Assembly (NCBI GenBank): GCA_963931925.1
Contig: OZ007571.1
Span: 62,291,589 to 62,355,588 of the forward strand
DNA length: 64,000 bases
From: Onchidella celtica
Lineage: Eukaryota > Mollusca > Gastropoda > Systellommatophora > Onchidiidae
Direction: 5' to 3'
Shown: positions 48,140-60,814 of the stretch, piece by piece
Numbering within the stretch: position 1 is the stretch's first letter
Layout: each line of letters begins with the position of its first letter
The notes under the pieces: generated by a model
What the model saw: only the letters and a program-made list of their open reading frames with translations
Told to the model about the DNA's origin: nothing
Databases searched by the model: none
Position numbers and translations under genes: made by a program

Positions 48140-48195
48140 CTATGGGTGATCCCAGCCTGCTGCATGTATTAGTATTACCAAATGCAGCCGTTTAT
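48140..48195 (+). repeat. 56-bp perfect direct repeat, copy B
   Basis: Exact copy of 45226-45281. Its reverse complement starts ATAAACGGCTGCATTTGGTA. No coding frame is shared beyond the block. Confidence 0.85.
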
Positions 48196-51100
48196 ACAAA
48201 AAATGTGGAAATTGAAGTACCTGGAGGCTACTTTCACTCTTTCACTAATAAACCGGTATGTCAACTTGTTGAGTGTCAATTCATGAATGCGGGAAATGGG
48301 CAATAACAGAGAAATGAACATAAATAATTTAATTATAAATTACAACGCAGAAACAAACAAACACAAAGTACAGGTTTTTCCCTCATGCGACTGTTAAATG
48401 ACGCGCTGTGGGCTGTCGGTGTGGAAGGTTTAAATCGCCGTCAGCTGGTTGATCCTTTGTTCGTAAAGGTGGTACCTGGCAAACTGGCTGAGCTCAGCTA
48501 CTGCTGCTACAACTAACTGCTGACACCTTGAACTGTAGCAACACCTGTCATTCGCGTGACTTTTGGAGCGCTTTGTCCCCCTGGCCCGAGTCTAGCAGTT
48601 CTGGTTACTTCATTGTGTGGCTGGGACCTTGTAGGTTACGACTAGTCCACAATTGGGTACATTAGCTTGTCCTAGACACAAAGACCGACAAATCTTGCCA
48701 TTTCGAGTTTAGTCGTCCCAGTTTCCAAGACAATGAACAGAAAGAAGTTCCTGCGATTAGAAAGGTTAAAGCCACCAGCGCAACTCAAAGAAGCATTCTG
48801 TAGTGCTTTGCTATCTCCCTATTTATCAGACTTATCCTCCTCCCCCCGGCACGCCCCACTCCCCCGCGCCCTTCCCATTTCCTCTCCCGCCATCAACTTG
48901 ATGATCAAGTAGTCCTGCTTTGCAAATCTCAACAAAGAACAGAATATAAGCAGAGAAGTAACACGTGGAGGTTTCTTCACATCTCTTCCTCATGCTTGCA
49001 GCTTCCTGCATATTACACTATGGAAACTATCGCGTGCCTGAATGTACAGTCTTTTATTCTCTGTTAGTAGTCCTTGAATATTCCTCTACTTAAATAATTC
49101 CGACTGGCATTTGTACTACTTTCGGTGCAACTTCGTTTTCATTCGCAGTTATCTCAAAGGCCAGTGTTTCATAACTCGCTCTGCTGAATAAGTTTCTCCC
49201 GTATGACGGATATTATCAACATCTGATTGTAAAATATATATACATGTACATATATATTATGTAAGCCCACCCAGTACCCAGGCTTAAGTGGAGGCTAGTA
49301 AGCTTTGTGAGTAACATGCTATACTTAATTTGTGAAGCTTTAGCTTGTCGGCAGGCAAACCGGCCACCCTGCCCGTACATTGAGTGCACTGGGCTCTTAC
49401 CTCTGAATCAGAAGTTCGCGACCTCTGGGTTGCAAATCAATGCTGATGGCTGCGACGGTATGAACTTTGCTGACCTAAGCAGAGACCCTTCCTTCTTCCT
49501 GTCCTTGCCCCTCCTCCTCATGGGTGAGTCTGTTACACACGAGAAGTTTACGTATGTGAGGTGGGTGACTAACTGCACGTGCCACAAGTTCTCTCTTGTG
49601 GTTCAGGGTTGAAGGAAATACATGTGGCGGTACTTAACGTTTAGACACGCATTTTATCTGCAAGTCTTTGCACCATTAACGTAGCCTAAATTCAGCGAAC
49701 AATCAATTTTCAATGACTTGAAGATGCGAAGAAAACGATGAGTACGAGTAAGAAAGTATTTTCAGTTTTTTGCTTGTAAACCACAGAGTCGTTGCCAGTT
49801 GTTTGCAATAGGTGAAATTTTACTTGATAAGCATTTTTTAAAGATACGCTTTCCCACTGAGCATTAACTGATGGCGTGGGGAAAGTAAATTAATAGCGAT
49901 AAAGTATTAAATATCTCCCTTATGTTGGGAAAGCAATGTGGCAAAAGAACACGACGTACATGGGACACCGACTCCCCCCCGAACTTTTCTTTTTACGTGT
50001 AAATGTGTTCCGCTTGTGATGCTGTGAGCCTTCTCCACTTTCAAAAATTGCCCCCAACCCCCCAAAAATGTATACTTTTATTTTTGTCAATTTTTGACTT
50101 TGCTTCAAGCCTTTGCGACCCCAAAGTTTTTTTTTGTGCTTCTTATAATTATTTCGCCGTTTCTGCTGATGCGTTCCCAGAAGACATAATGTATTCTTAA
50201 CTATTTTACATACCAGCACCTTATTCATAAGTCCCCATTTGACAAAATCGTTCAACCAAGCCACGATAATCCAAGATTCAGCTCAATTCTTCCCGATCAA
50301 CTAATCAGTTCACTGTGATGAGTGTGCTGAGGTCTTGAGTTTGACGAAAGCCTTGCCCTCCTCACACTATTGCCCAGCTCGGTTATCCAGCTCTATGGCC
50401 AAAGAAATTAGATAAGAGCAGGGGAAATGACCCACTGAGCAGGGTACGTAACCGTGTACTTGACAGAGTAAACTTTCGTGGTTTCTCTGCACTGCAGCCT
50501 GCCCAGGGTGTAGAGAGAGCTGCTGGCTACTGAAGATCGATTAGGGCAGAAGAAATGAGGCCAGCGAGCTGACCCTGTTCTATTATCTGTGGAGGCCTGC
50601 AAAAGCAGGTTAGCGGGTCAGTTCGGAGACCACAGGTAAATGTTCTTGACATGATACTGACATAATTTGTTTCATAATTTTACAGTTGCCCATTCTCTGC
50701 CCCAATTTTATTGTCCAATAATCTCGGTAGAGCAAAACATTTAGCTTTGGCGGTGCAGGGGATCAGAGGATAATTACCACGCCCAGTGACCCGTGCCCCT
50801 AAAAACTAACATTTTAACCATGCATTTTTTAAATGTTTTTTTTTTTTTAAAGTGGGATTTACTACATAGGAAATAAGCATCGTGTTACGTGGCTGTGTAG
50901 CTGAATGCGCTGTAACTTTTTCCCCCCTCCCCTCTCCCCCCACCCCCACACCCCTAAAAAAACCATTCAATAATGTATCTCCCACCATTTTGTGTACAGT
51001 TTACAAAGAAAATAAACTGATACATGTTAAATGTAAAGAAATGCTTTGATTAAATAGAGATACAATTTATGTTTAAAAAGGTGTATCTTACGTAATAATT

Positions 51101-52560
51101 CATAATTTCAAGCTGGAAAACACAACGAATTATATAACATCTTCATTAAATGACAAAGGCACGAGGAAATTCGGCGATAATATCAGGGCGACTTGCAACC
51201 TTACATCTGCGGAAAGTAAAAGTGAAACAGTTTAACGAAACAAAACACACACACAGACATACATGCTCGAGACGTTTTTCAATACAAATAATAACCCAGT
51301 GTGTGGGCTTATCTCATAAGCTGCAGATTTGAGATGATTACTAATTGTGTCTTCCTGAACGTGAAACATAATTTATCTGTGTCATAATAATGGAACTGTT
51401 GTGCTTTCATCCATAACTCTATAAGTGCACTCTCTGTGTTGTTATTCAGTTCCCACACATACCAACGCCCATCAGGGAGATATATGTAACATGCATTTAC
51501 TGTATGTTTATTAGATCTATACATTAATTTTGTCAGTTGGTATCAGGTTGGGATCATGTCTTTTTCACTTGTCGTGGTTTGCAGCTATATCCCTGCAGTG
51601 TATGGGTGGGAGTTAGATCTGTGCTTTCCGAGGCTCTCTGCCATGAAATGAAGGAGTGTCAGGAAGCGGGAAGTAGTAGCGCACACTATGGTGTATACAT
51701 GTATTATATGGGAACAGGTAGGGCCGTTTTAACACTGTTGTGCGTCCGTGGGAAAAGCAATAGGGATTTTCCTAGTGGTTTCAAAAACCAATGTAAATTT
51801 GCATGCACGGGGCCCCCTAAACCTCTGGGACTGCCCAGTGTGCCCATGCATTAAGACGGCTCTATGCAGGAGTGTGAAATGACTCACCCTGACTTGTGCA
51901 CAATCTGCCGTAGTCATTTTTCATTTTCCCGGTAACCACTTGACATGTAACTTATTTCCTATTGAGCTATGTCCTTGTCTTGTCCTTGGTCTTAGCCAAT
52001 GGCGTGCCTGGGAGAAGCTCACCGCTCGCCCCCGTCCTTATCCTCACCTCAGGTTACACTATCTCAACTACAAGGCCACATCGGCTACTTCTAAGTATTT
52101 TCTTCCTAAGCACTAGCGGATTGGAATTTGCGTCACGCGCAGCAATTATTTTAATACCTTTTCCGCTGTGTCTTTATCATTACTTGGGAATGGGCTCACG
52201 GTTTGGTGTGGGATTACACTCTTACAGAAGGATTTCCGGGAAATAGTTTGTAGTAGAATTATGTTTAAGCTGTAAAGACATGAACGCATGACATGAAGAA
52301 AGGTCATCAATAATTCATAACATGCTACGCATGCGAAGGATCTCCACTGGTTTCTAAGATCGATCCTAAAACTGTAAAGAAGTCCATTCAGAGCATTTTT
52401 ATAAAATTTTCGTTTTCAACAAATTCAGAAATGTGTTTCATGACTTACACCATCAAAGCTTGGTACTATATCTCAGGGCACTGCATTGAGACACAAATAA
52501 AGCACCAGAATCACAGTCAGAGAGACTGATGATCTTATTATGTTGACGAACATTAAACAT
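48196..52560. other. Intergenic, no gene called
   Basis: Short chance frames only. Contains polypyrimidine tracts (about 48838-48890 and 50922-50955) and TATACATGTACATATATAT near 49240. No exon with family similarity was recognised. Confidence 0.35.
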
Positions 52561-52782
52561 ATTATTTAAAAAACAAAACAAAACAGAAAATATGTGGGGT
52601 CGCCGCAGAGCTTGGAACAAAGATAAAATATGGGGAAAAAAATAATATTGTATGTTGCAAAGTTGTATGTTTTTCCCCTACACATATTAAAAAACAACAA
52701 CAACAACAACAACAACAACAGAAAATATATGGGATCGCAGGAAGGTTTGAAACAAAGATAGATTTATGGGGAAAAAAAAGGT
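52561..52782 (+). repeat. Imperfect tandem duplication (about 125 bp) with a (CAA)n stretch
   Basis: Two units share AACAGAAAATATGTGGGGTC / ACAGAAAATATATGGGATC, GGAACAAAGATA / GAAACAAAGATA and TATGGGGAAAAAAA. The second unit contains an expanded (CAA)n at about 52690-52720. Confidence 0.55.
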
Positions 52783-52819
52783 TACTACAGTTGTGTTTTC
52801 CTCTCTAATTCTTTTGCAG

Positions 52820-52885
52820 TTGAATTGTAACGTTTCTTTATTGTTTCTAACGCGGGGCTTTGTAACAATTAAAATAACATACTTT
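52820..52885 (+). repeat. Dispersed repeat (ACGTGGGGCTTTG family), copy 4
   Basis: GTTGAATTGTAACGTTTC and TCTAACGCGGGGCTTTGTAA parallel TTTGAATTGTATCG and TTACGTGGGGCTTTGCTA of copy 1, followed by a T-rich segment ending in TTTTTTGCC. Confidence 0.45.
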
Positions 52886-55787
52886 TTTCTTGTTTTTTTT
52901 TTTTTGCCATATTTTTTCCAACTTTCCCAAACACATTAGGTCTAATTGTTTATCTCGCATGGACCAGCCTTTGGGTTTTTCCGAGTCCTGGTGATTTTAT
53001 TTATAAATCGGTTATCGGTAACTCATTTGATCGTTACAATAACAACACCGTTACACTGGCAACAGATAAACACGATTTCAAATCGAGGAGGGATAGGGCA
53101 TACAGACCGGGATTTTCCGCAAGTAAATCAATACAGACGGTTTGACGACAATTCGAAATCAAAATTTAAACCCAGACAGCGAAAAGGAATTACCGCTCCC
53201 GGTACGCGTGGAGATAATTGGGGGAAAACCGCTTTGTGCTTTCTGTGGTCCTGAAATTTTTCTCGTTCGTCCAGTTTTCGCTGTTGCCTGGCCTAACCTT
53301 CCCAACGCTTCTTCCTGGGGAAAATACCCACTCAGCCCGCCTTTCTACAAATATTATGTGGCCCTGGGAAACGTTTCTAATAGCTAATAGTAATACAGCC
53401 GAGCACATGTATACACCATAAATGGACATTATATAAACTCATACAGCTAGGATAGATAATTGATAGCTATTTCTAGAGTTATAACAGCCTGCCTTTTGTC
53501 AGTTTTACATTTCTAAGACCTGTTTACTCCCATCGATCACAAACCATTTTGCATGCTTGGAATGTTTCAAATGATTTCGCTTACACATTCCTGTACAGAC
53601 AGGCGCTCGTGACTGCACGTAATTGTCAGCTCGTCGGCCTCTTTATGTTTACCTCCTCGCCCCTCCCCTTTGCACACACACACACACACACACACACTCA
53701 TAGACACACAATGCACAAACACACAGTAAAGGCCTACTCTGAACATACAGTACGCACAAGAATGCACTCATAAATGCACACCAGGATGTTGGGAGAATCA
53801 TTAACTTGCTAAAACTAAATTGTATCTCGCTCTCTTTACCCCTCTGCAAATCCTCTATCTCCTCCGTTACGATGGCAACAGTCGACAACAACGCATGCCC
53901 AGTTTTCTACCATATTTGTACATGTATTTTATATCTTCTATTTCTTTCATTCCACCTTCTTGCCATATACAGACATGCCCGTAAGGTCACACAAATACTT
54001 GCAGACGTGCAAGCACACCCACAGACGTATTTTGGGGCATTTACACGATCCCGACACCTACACGTTTTGTTTTTAAAGAACAGTAAATGCAGCAGTTTTT
54101 ATTTCCGTGTTGATCTCCCACGCCTACATCCTTGTGCTTGAGTGTTGAAATGCCAGTTGTAGTCCCATTTTTCCTGGTAGTATTTTCCACGTTAACCCCA
54201 AACAGACGAGGAAGTGGTATTTTCTAGGGATCTCCTGGCTTTCATACTACAATATAATGAGGGCTTGGTGTTTCAGGGAAAGCTACAACGCATTTCTGTT
54301 ATTGATCGTGGGCTAAGGGAACTGTTGGAAATCTGGAAGCTCAATGTCTCGGTTTTTCAGCGGATTCGACATGGATTCTATTTTGCACGTTCTCACCGAT
54401 TCTAATGTGACCTGTTGAAGATTATGCACCATCTACGGCGGTTTTCTCTCCAGGAACATGTCTCAAAATTAATATTATGTTCTTCTTTGTTTCAGAGCGA
54501 GCGTTTTTCCCTGTGTGTACCCTTTTTTTAGTAAAAGAGGGAAAACTGAATATTTCTCTTACTTTTAGCGATGTTTGACTCACAGGGCAAGTCAGGCTGT
54601 TCATTTTCTTGTCTGGGGCTGAGACGTTAATTAATTATCTTCCCGTTGTTTGTGACCCAAATCTTGATGTCGGGCAACGGGACAACCGACCACCACAACC
54701 CACGCCCGCTGGAATTGAGGGGCTGGGGTGGGACTGGTAGTGGGGTCAAGGATAGCATTAAGCAATGTCGGACGGAGTCTGAGGGAGCTGTGTCTGAAAA
54801 TCTAGCGGGGGTGGAGGAGGTGGAGGAGGAGGAGAGATATATGCGAGAGTGAATGAGTCTGCGTGACAGAATACAAGAGCTGCACTGAGTTTTGCGTGCG
54901 CGCGTATCTGTTTCTAAGCGTATCGATTGTTGCTGGTTAAAAAAAAAAAATTGGGAAAATTTTCATTTTTAACTATTATTCACTTGTGGTTTCTTTTTGT
55001 TCCCCGTCCAGTGAGACAAATCCTTGACTTTCAAGTGCAAGTGCAGCTGGTCATTGATTTTTTTTAAGTTAGCCATGCCTTTGTGGTTTAGAGCAAAAAT
55101 TTCTTGAAAAGGTCTTTAATGTTAACCTTTTGCATTTCGCCACCGTTTTATTGCAAGTTCTTTCTTTGACACCCGAGGTTTAGTCATCCTGAACTAGGCA
55201 TGTAGTGGAAAGCCTGTCTAGCCACGAGAACTGTTTGCTGCAGATGTACAGTATACGACACGGAAATGTTTTATTTGATTACTGAACCATCCCTTTTTCC
55301 ATTAACATTTATATTTTTTGTTCCCGTGAGATTGAAAAAAAAAAAAAAAACGCGGTCTCCCAACTCGCCTTTGTGAAACAACTTTATACTGATAATAATG
55401 ACATCGCCAGCCGAGGGCGCTCCAAGCAGGTTTAATAGTGTAGGTATCCACCCTCTCCCCAGCCTTTTGGAAAACAACAACAACAAAACAACCTCTGCAT
55501 TTTCCTGGCAATCGACAACTTATGTCAGGAATATAATTATAGTGTTTTTCAGTTGTTGACATTAGTTTATGCAAAGTGTACTGTGTGCGTTAAGCGCATA
55601 ATATAAATACATGTAGGCCTAACCTTCGCTTGAGGTTCCTCATTTCCTGATTTTTTGCTTCCGTTTCCTCGATTGAAAAACTTGACCGGACTACGATAGA
55701 ACGCAAATTACACACATCCAGGAATGCGACTTAAACCTTGTTCCCACACGCCCCAATTTCTGGAATGTCGCTGAGGGATTGGTGAGT
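52886..55787. other. Intergenic, no gene called
   Basis: Contains a (CA)n microsatellite at 53673-53697 and CG-richer patches near 53150-53300 and 54650-54910 (TTTTGCGTGCGCGCGTATC). No reading frame with recognisable similarity. Confidence 0.35.
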
Positions 55788-55865
55788 CAGAGAGAGAGAG
55801 AGAGACAGAGAGAGAGGGAGAGAGAGAGATGGGGGGGGGGGCGGGGGCGGGGGGGGGGGGTAGGG
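55788..55865 (+). repeat. (GA)n tract followed by an interrupted poly-G run
   Basis: Purine-only stretch of about 42 bases of GA/GGA repeats, then runs of 11, 5 and 12 G separated by single C (55831-55860). It meets the G-quadruplex pattern of four or more G-runs, and the GA part can form triplex DNA. Confidence 0.8.
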
Positions 55866-57663
55866 GTCCCAGAAAGTCCTGAACAAAGAATGGTGGGGCA
55901 GGGTGTAACAAAACAAATTTACGACACCTCGGCCATCGCACATCCTACCGATATGTTAAAGTTTTTCAAATTATAACCATAACACTGCCACATTGATGAA
56001 TTGTTTTGATAGCACGGAGTGCCAATCGAAATAAATGTCATAAATATTGTGAGGTTTATTTAAGGGCTAAGTGAGATATATTTTGAGGACAATTGTAGCA
56101 TTATGTAAGGCGACTAAAATCCGTAGACTCAGCAATACGCTATGCAAACACACCCAGTGAGTCATAAAGGTTTATATTTGGTGATCATATCAAAACACAC
56201 CTAACCACAGTTATATTTTCAGGAATACACTACATATATATATATATATTTTATATATATATAAAATAACTTTTAGACTCTTGAAATTATGGAGGTGACC
56301 TAGTGTCAGCATATTCAGTAAATAAACCGGTACGAAAGTTACTCCCTGTATACACAATAATCTACATTTGAACAAGTCATTCATCTCTTAATAATAACTT
56401 TGTCAGTTGACATATTTAGCCTGCTGATATTGACTTGAGTCACCCATGACTACTTGATAGAATAGTGGCCTACATAATGATAGATCTGGGTTGATTTTTA
56501 ATGTATACATTTGTTATGATAACAGCAGCGGATGTTGATCATATGCATTTATAATTATAATGGGAATTGAGTCCACACTGTACTCTAAGACTTGTTTAAC
56601 TGCTCATAATGTCATTCATTTAATACCTAAATATCATAACTGTGCTTTTGAAACAACAACAACAACAACAAAAAAAAAACACAAAACAACGTTCACTAAC
56701 TTTGTTTTCTATCATTTGCAAATGTAAATGAATAAAGAAGCAAAATTCACGTTTCTTTCATTTGCCTGTATGAGCATCCCATAAAGTAGTGCCAAAATTA
56801 AAACTTGAAATAAACAGCCAGGCCGCATTCTTTGTCGTGCGGGGAGCCATGCAGACTTGGGACTTTGCACCGTTCACATTTTAGGAAATAGCACATCATG
56901 TGTGTAACGTACTTGTCGTGTCATTGAGAAATTACACAGACCGTTTTGTTTTTGTTGTTGCCGTTTTGGTCTTGTGGCAGGTTGTTCATTGACATCCTGT
57001 TTCTTCTTCCTGTTTTTCTTTTCCCCTTTCTCCCTCGATATTCTTTTTTTTTTTTTTTTTTAGATCACTGAATGTTATCTATTCTGTTCGAACAGTTGGA
57101 AGAGACGAGATCATGAAGAAACAGGAGATCTGGGCCCCTTAACTGGCTTGAGAGACCCATCCCTAGAGCTGTACCAAGTCACCTACATTTTAAAGTCAAG
57201 TCATATAGAAGGAGGGTCAATTGAGTCATGTGGCAATTCATTATGCAATCGTTTTGCATTTGAACGGCCCAATTTGTTTAGCATTCACAGCGGGGTAATG
57301 GACATTTATAAATATATTGCCATGATGATACCATGTACCTAAAGACTACAGTTTCGGAACAAAGTAAAAAAACAAAACTACAAAGAGTGATGATACTAAT
57401 GTTCAAGTACAATGGCCAGAGAGGTTTTTCATAATGCCGGGACCCGAGAGAGAGCCAGCTACAGCAAGTGGGTTGGCGGGGTAGGTTAGGGGGAAGGAGA
57501 ACGCAAAACCTTTATTTTTGTTGTGCACCTGAAGCATAGTCTAAAATAACACTAATCAAAGTCGTCAGGGTGGAACACTCAAAATAAACATTACCCTCGG
57601 GTGCTGTGTACTCTCGCTATCTCGCTATATTCAGCCCTTAATGCGGCGATTTTTGAAAAGGGC
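55866..57663. other. Intergenic, no gene called
   Basis: Contains a TA-rich stretch at 56233-56266, an (AAC)n run near 56655-56680 and a T18 run at about 57043-57060 followed by TAG, which looks like a splice acceptor but leads into no recognisable exon. Confidence 0.35.
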
Positions 57664-58453
57664 GCAGTAATGATGGGATCACTGTGAACTGTTACCTTTA
57701 GTAAACATCAAGACAAAATACATCATCAGTATTTAGATGATTGCAGTAATGATGGGATCACTGTGAACTGTTACCTTTAGTAAACATCAAGACAAAATAC
57801 ATCATCAGTATTTAGATGATTGCAGTAATGATGGGATCACTGTGAACTGTTACCTTTAGTAAACATCAAAACAAAATACATCATCAGTATTTAGATGATT
57901 GCAGTAATGATGGGATCACTGTGAACTGTTACCTTTAGTAAACATCAAGACAAAATAGATCATCAGTATTTAGATGATTGCAGTAATGATGGGATCACTG
58001 TGAACTGTTACCTTTAGTAAACATCAAGACAAAATACATCATCAGTATTTAGATGATTGCAGTAATGATGGGATCACTGTGAACTGTTACCTTTAGTAAA
58101 CATCAAGACAAAATACATCATCAGTATTTAGATGATTGCAGTAATGATGGGATCACTGTGAACTGTTACCTTTAGTAAACATCAAGACAAAATACATCAT
58201 CAGTATTTAGATGATTGCAGTAATGATGGGATCACTGTGAACTGTTACCTTTAGTAAACATCAAGACAAAATACATCATCAGTATTTAGATGATTGCAGT
58301 AATGATGGGATCACTGTGAACTGTTACCTTTAGTAAACATCAAGACAAAATACATCATCAGTATTTAGATGATTGCAGTAATGATGGGATCACTGTGAAC
58401 TGTTACCTTTAGTAAACATCAAGACAAAATACATCATCAGTATTTAGATGATT
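57664..58453 (+). repeat. 79-bp tandem array, 10 copies
   Basis: Unit starts GCAGTAATGATGGGATCACT and ends AGTATTTAGATGATT. Unit starts at 57664, 57743, 57822, 57901, 57980, 58059, 58138, 58217, 58296 and 58375. Only two single-base variants were seen: AAAAC for AAGAC in unit 3 and TAGAT for TACAT in unit 4. Each unit contains TGATGGGATCACTG and CATCATCAG, giving short internal dyads. No spacer variation, so it is a minisatellite. Confidence 0.95.
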
Positions 58454-60094
58454 ATATATTATGTATTATTAGAAACTAAATTCCATTGTCCTCTATCGGC
58501 ATATCCACGCGTCTCAGCTGATTTGTTAGTAGGTGATTGGTGGCCGCTTCTAGTAGGGTCTCCGCAGGGCCTGTGCTATCGATCTGTTCTATTCTGTTTG
58601 TCGTCTTGCTTCTTTCTGGCATAATGTGACCTTTACTCAGGTCGACGTGCTTTCTCCAAACTCAAAAGCTGATTTGTTATTAATCATTATTGTCCAGTGT
58701 ATATAATTATTATCCTTTTGTACCTCACCAATCAGACACAGAGCAACGGCAGCAGCTACGACCACGGCACCAGCAACTGATAGCCAGATGTAAACCACTT
58801 TTTTACGTGGCAAGTACAAAAACACGGCCGTACCAATTCTTCTACATTACAATATACAAGTATGATGGATGATGTATTAGATGCAGGGGAAGAATTAGTT
58901 TTTTTTTTTTTTAATGCAAACATTTTTTTGTCCCTTGATTGTTAAGTCATTCAAAAAGCCGTTGCATTTTAATTTTTAAACAATAGCTCCTCTTGACTTC
59001 AGATTCTGACAGAGTTCAATTGCCGAGAAGTGCTATTGTAACTGCCTAATTATTGTCTGATCGACATTAGAATATAAACGGTTGGTATGCATACAACCTC
59101 CTGACCGCGAGTTCATTTGACCCAAGTCACGCACCAAGTGCAAGTCAGGTCAGGTCATTCTCAAAGTTGTAGGCCAGCGTTCTTCTTTCAAACCCCCGCA
59201 TGACCCATTACATACAGGTGATCAGGTATATCGAGGCAGTGAGAACGAAGGTCTGTACGGTACAGGAAAACTGTACCAAGGTACGAGAAGTGGATCATTA
59301 CTGCTAAAAGATCTGACTTAACCAATTTAAGCTCCTTGGAGTTAACCGCTTTTGTCATTATTATTACGAGTGTGTAAGTTAGAAAGGAGGTCGCCTGAAG
59401 TACCGTACCAGACAGGTTCAGATAAGCCAGTCTCGCCCTGTTAACGGTGATGCCTTCATTCCATCCCACTTTAAAGTCGGTCACGTTTATCTGCAACAGT
59501 ACAAGTGCAACTCACCCGCCATCGCCTCGCATTGCGTCATAACGCGCCAACAAGTTACAGTTTCAGGCTTACTGAAGGAGAGGCTGGCGGTCTGCAGGTC
59601 TGCTGCCCAGACAATTTTCACGGGCTGTCCCCAAACCGCTTTCCAGGATTCTGGACTTTGTTTGTTCCCACATTATGCATGTAACTTGTTTGTTTAGATA
59701 GCATCAAGGCCAATTTGGCCCCGCAGGCAGCAATCTGTAACAAATAAATAAGTGCACGTACAAAAATTATATGTTTATATTTACTTCAGTTGTTGAATGG
59801 AAGTGACGCCAGGAAAAGAATGTTAACCCCAAAAATCCATAAATAAATAATAAATAAATGGATAAATAAATAAATAAATAAGTAAATAAAACTGCCTCTG
59901 AGTCCCGAGAACGAAACTGAATCTGAATTATCCATTAGAAATTGAAATTCAATCCTTCCTGATCCGCGGTTGACTTCATAAAACATGTTGGGACACACAG
60001 AGATATTTAAAATCTGCAGGCGGTCTCTATTCCTGCAGATGTTCAAGGTGACGATCAAAATTGACTGTATAAACGTGACAGTTCTGGTTTTATG
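58454..60094. other. Intergenic, no gene called
   Basis: Contains a (TAAA)n run at about 59838-59890. Two chance frames near 58637-58872 and 59188-59496 have no recognised domain. Confidence 0.35.
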
Positions 60095-60814
60095 CTTGTC
60101 GTTATACTACTATTTCCTGTTGCACCCACTGGTGCTTAGGGCAGCAACAAAGGATCTCCAGCCCTGTCTGTCCTGGGCCATCTTTGCGAGAGTTCCCCAT
60201 GAGTGATTGAAGGATTTCATCTCTGCCTCGATTGTTCTCCGCCAGGTTGCCTTGGGTCTGCCTCGCTTGCGCCGTCCCTCCGGTGTCCACTGAAGTGCTG
60301 TTTTGGTTATAGAATTTGCTTCCTTTCGCAGCACGTGTCCAAGCCATCTCCATCGTCTCTTCGTGATGATGTTGGCTATTTCTTCTTGCTTGCATCGCCT
60401 TAGTAGTTCCTGATTAGAAATCTTGTTTGGCCAAAAGATGCGGAGAATCCTACGAAGACATGTGGTGTGGAAGGAAGACAACTTGGCGAGGTCACCTTCT
60501 GTCATTCGCCGATCCATACAGGAGTGTAGATAGGACACAGCTTTGGTACAGTCTGATCTTGGTGTTGATGCCGTATTGTGTCGATTTCCAGATGTTGCTC
60601 ATACTTTGAAAGACAGCCCTTGCATTTCCCAGCCTACTTTGGATGTCCTCCTTTGTGCCACCCTCTGGTCTGATAATGCTACCAAGGTATTTAAATTTGT
60701 CCGTCGTGGTGAGGTTCTTGTCATCTACTTGCACTGGTGCTGGAGTGTCTACATTTAGGGTCATAATCTCTGTCTTCTTCTGGCTAATCCGAAGGCCTAA
60801 CTTGTCGTTATACT
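60095..60814 (-). mobile_element. 5'-truncated RTE-type LINE with 14-bp target duplication
   Basis: CTTGTCGTTATACT occurs at 60095-60108 and 60801-60814. The insert of about 690 bp is the end of a LINE reading frame on the minus strand. The element stops immediately after the stop codon, with almost no 3' UTR, which is typical of RTE-like LINEs. Confidence 0.85.
60110..60800 (-). pseudogene. C-terminal fragment of an RTE-like reverse transcriptase, frameshifted
   Basis: The 5' part (from 60800) reads LGLRISQKKTEIM, then FKYLGSIIRPEGG and LYQSCVLSTLLYGS. The frame shifts near 60500 and continues with FHTTCLRRILRIFWPNKISN, RRWRWLGHVLR, RKRGRPKATWRRTIEAEM and RQGWRSFVAALST to the stop. These are hallmarks of the region after the reverse-transcriptase palm. 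The endonuclease and catalytic palm are absent. Confidence 0.85.

Noticed and set aside
49290..49450. tRNA-like sequence near AGCTTTAGCTTGTCGGCAGG
   Set aside because: No acceptor stem or B box at the right spacing could be paired.
53549..53891. Overlapping frames rich in His/Thr or Cys/Val
   Set aside because: Translations of the (CA)n microsatellite.
55708..55976. Ser/Leu-, Pro- or Arg/Glu-rich frames
   Set aside because: Translations of the GA/poly-G tract.
57040..57342. Possible last exon after a T18-TAG acceptor-like site
   Set aside because: The long T run is low complexity, the following frames show no similarity, and no upstream donor exon was found.
57664..58453. CRISPR-like regular repeats
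   Set aside because: The 79-bp units abut with no unique spacers, in eukaryotic DNA; it is a minisatellite.
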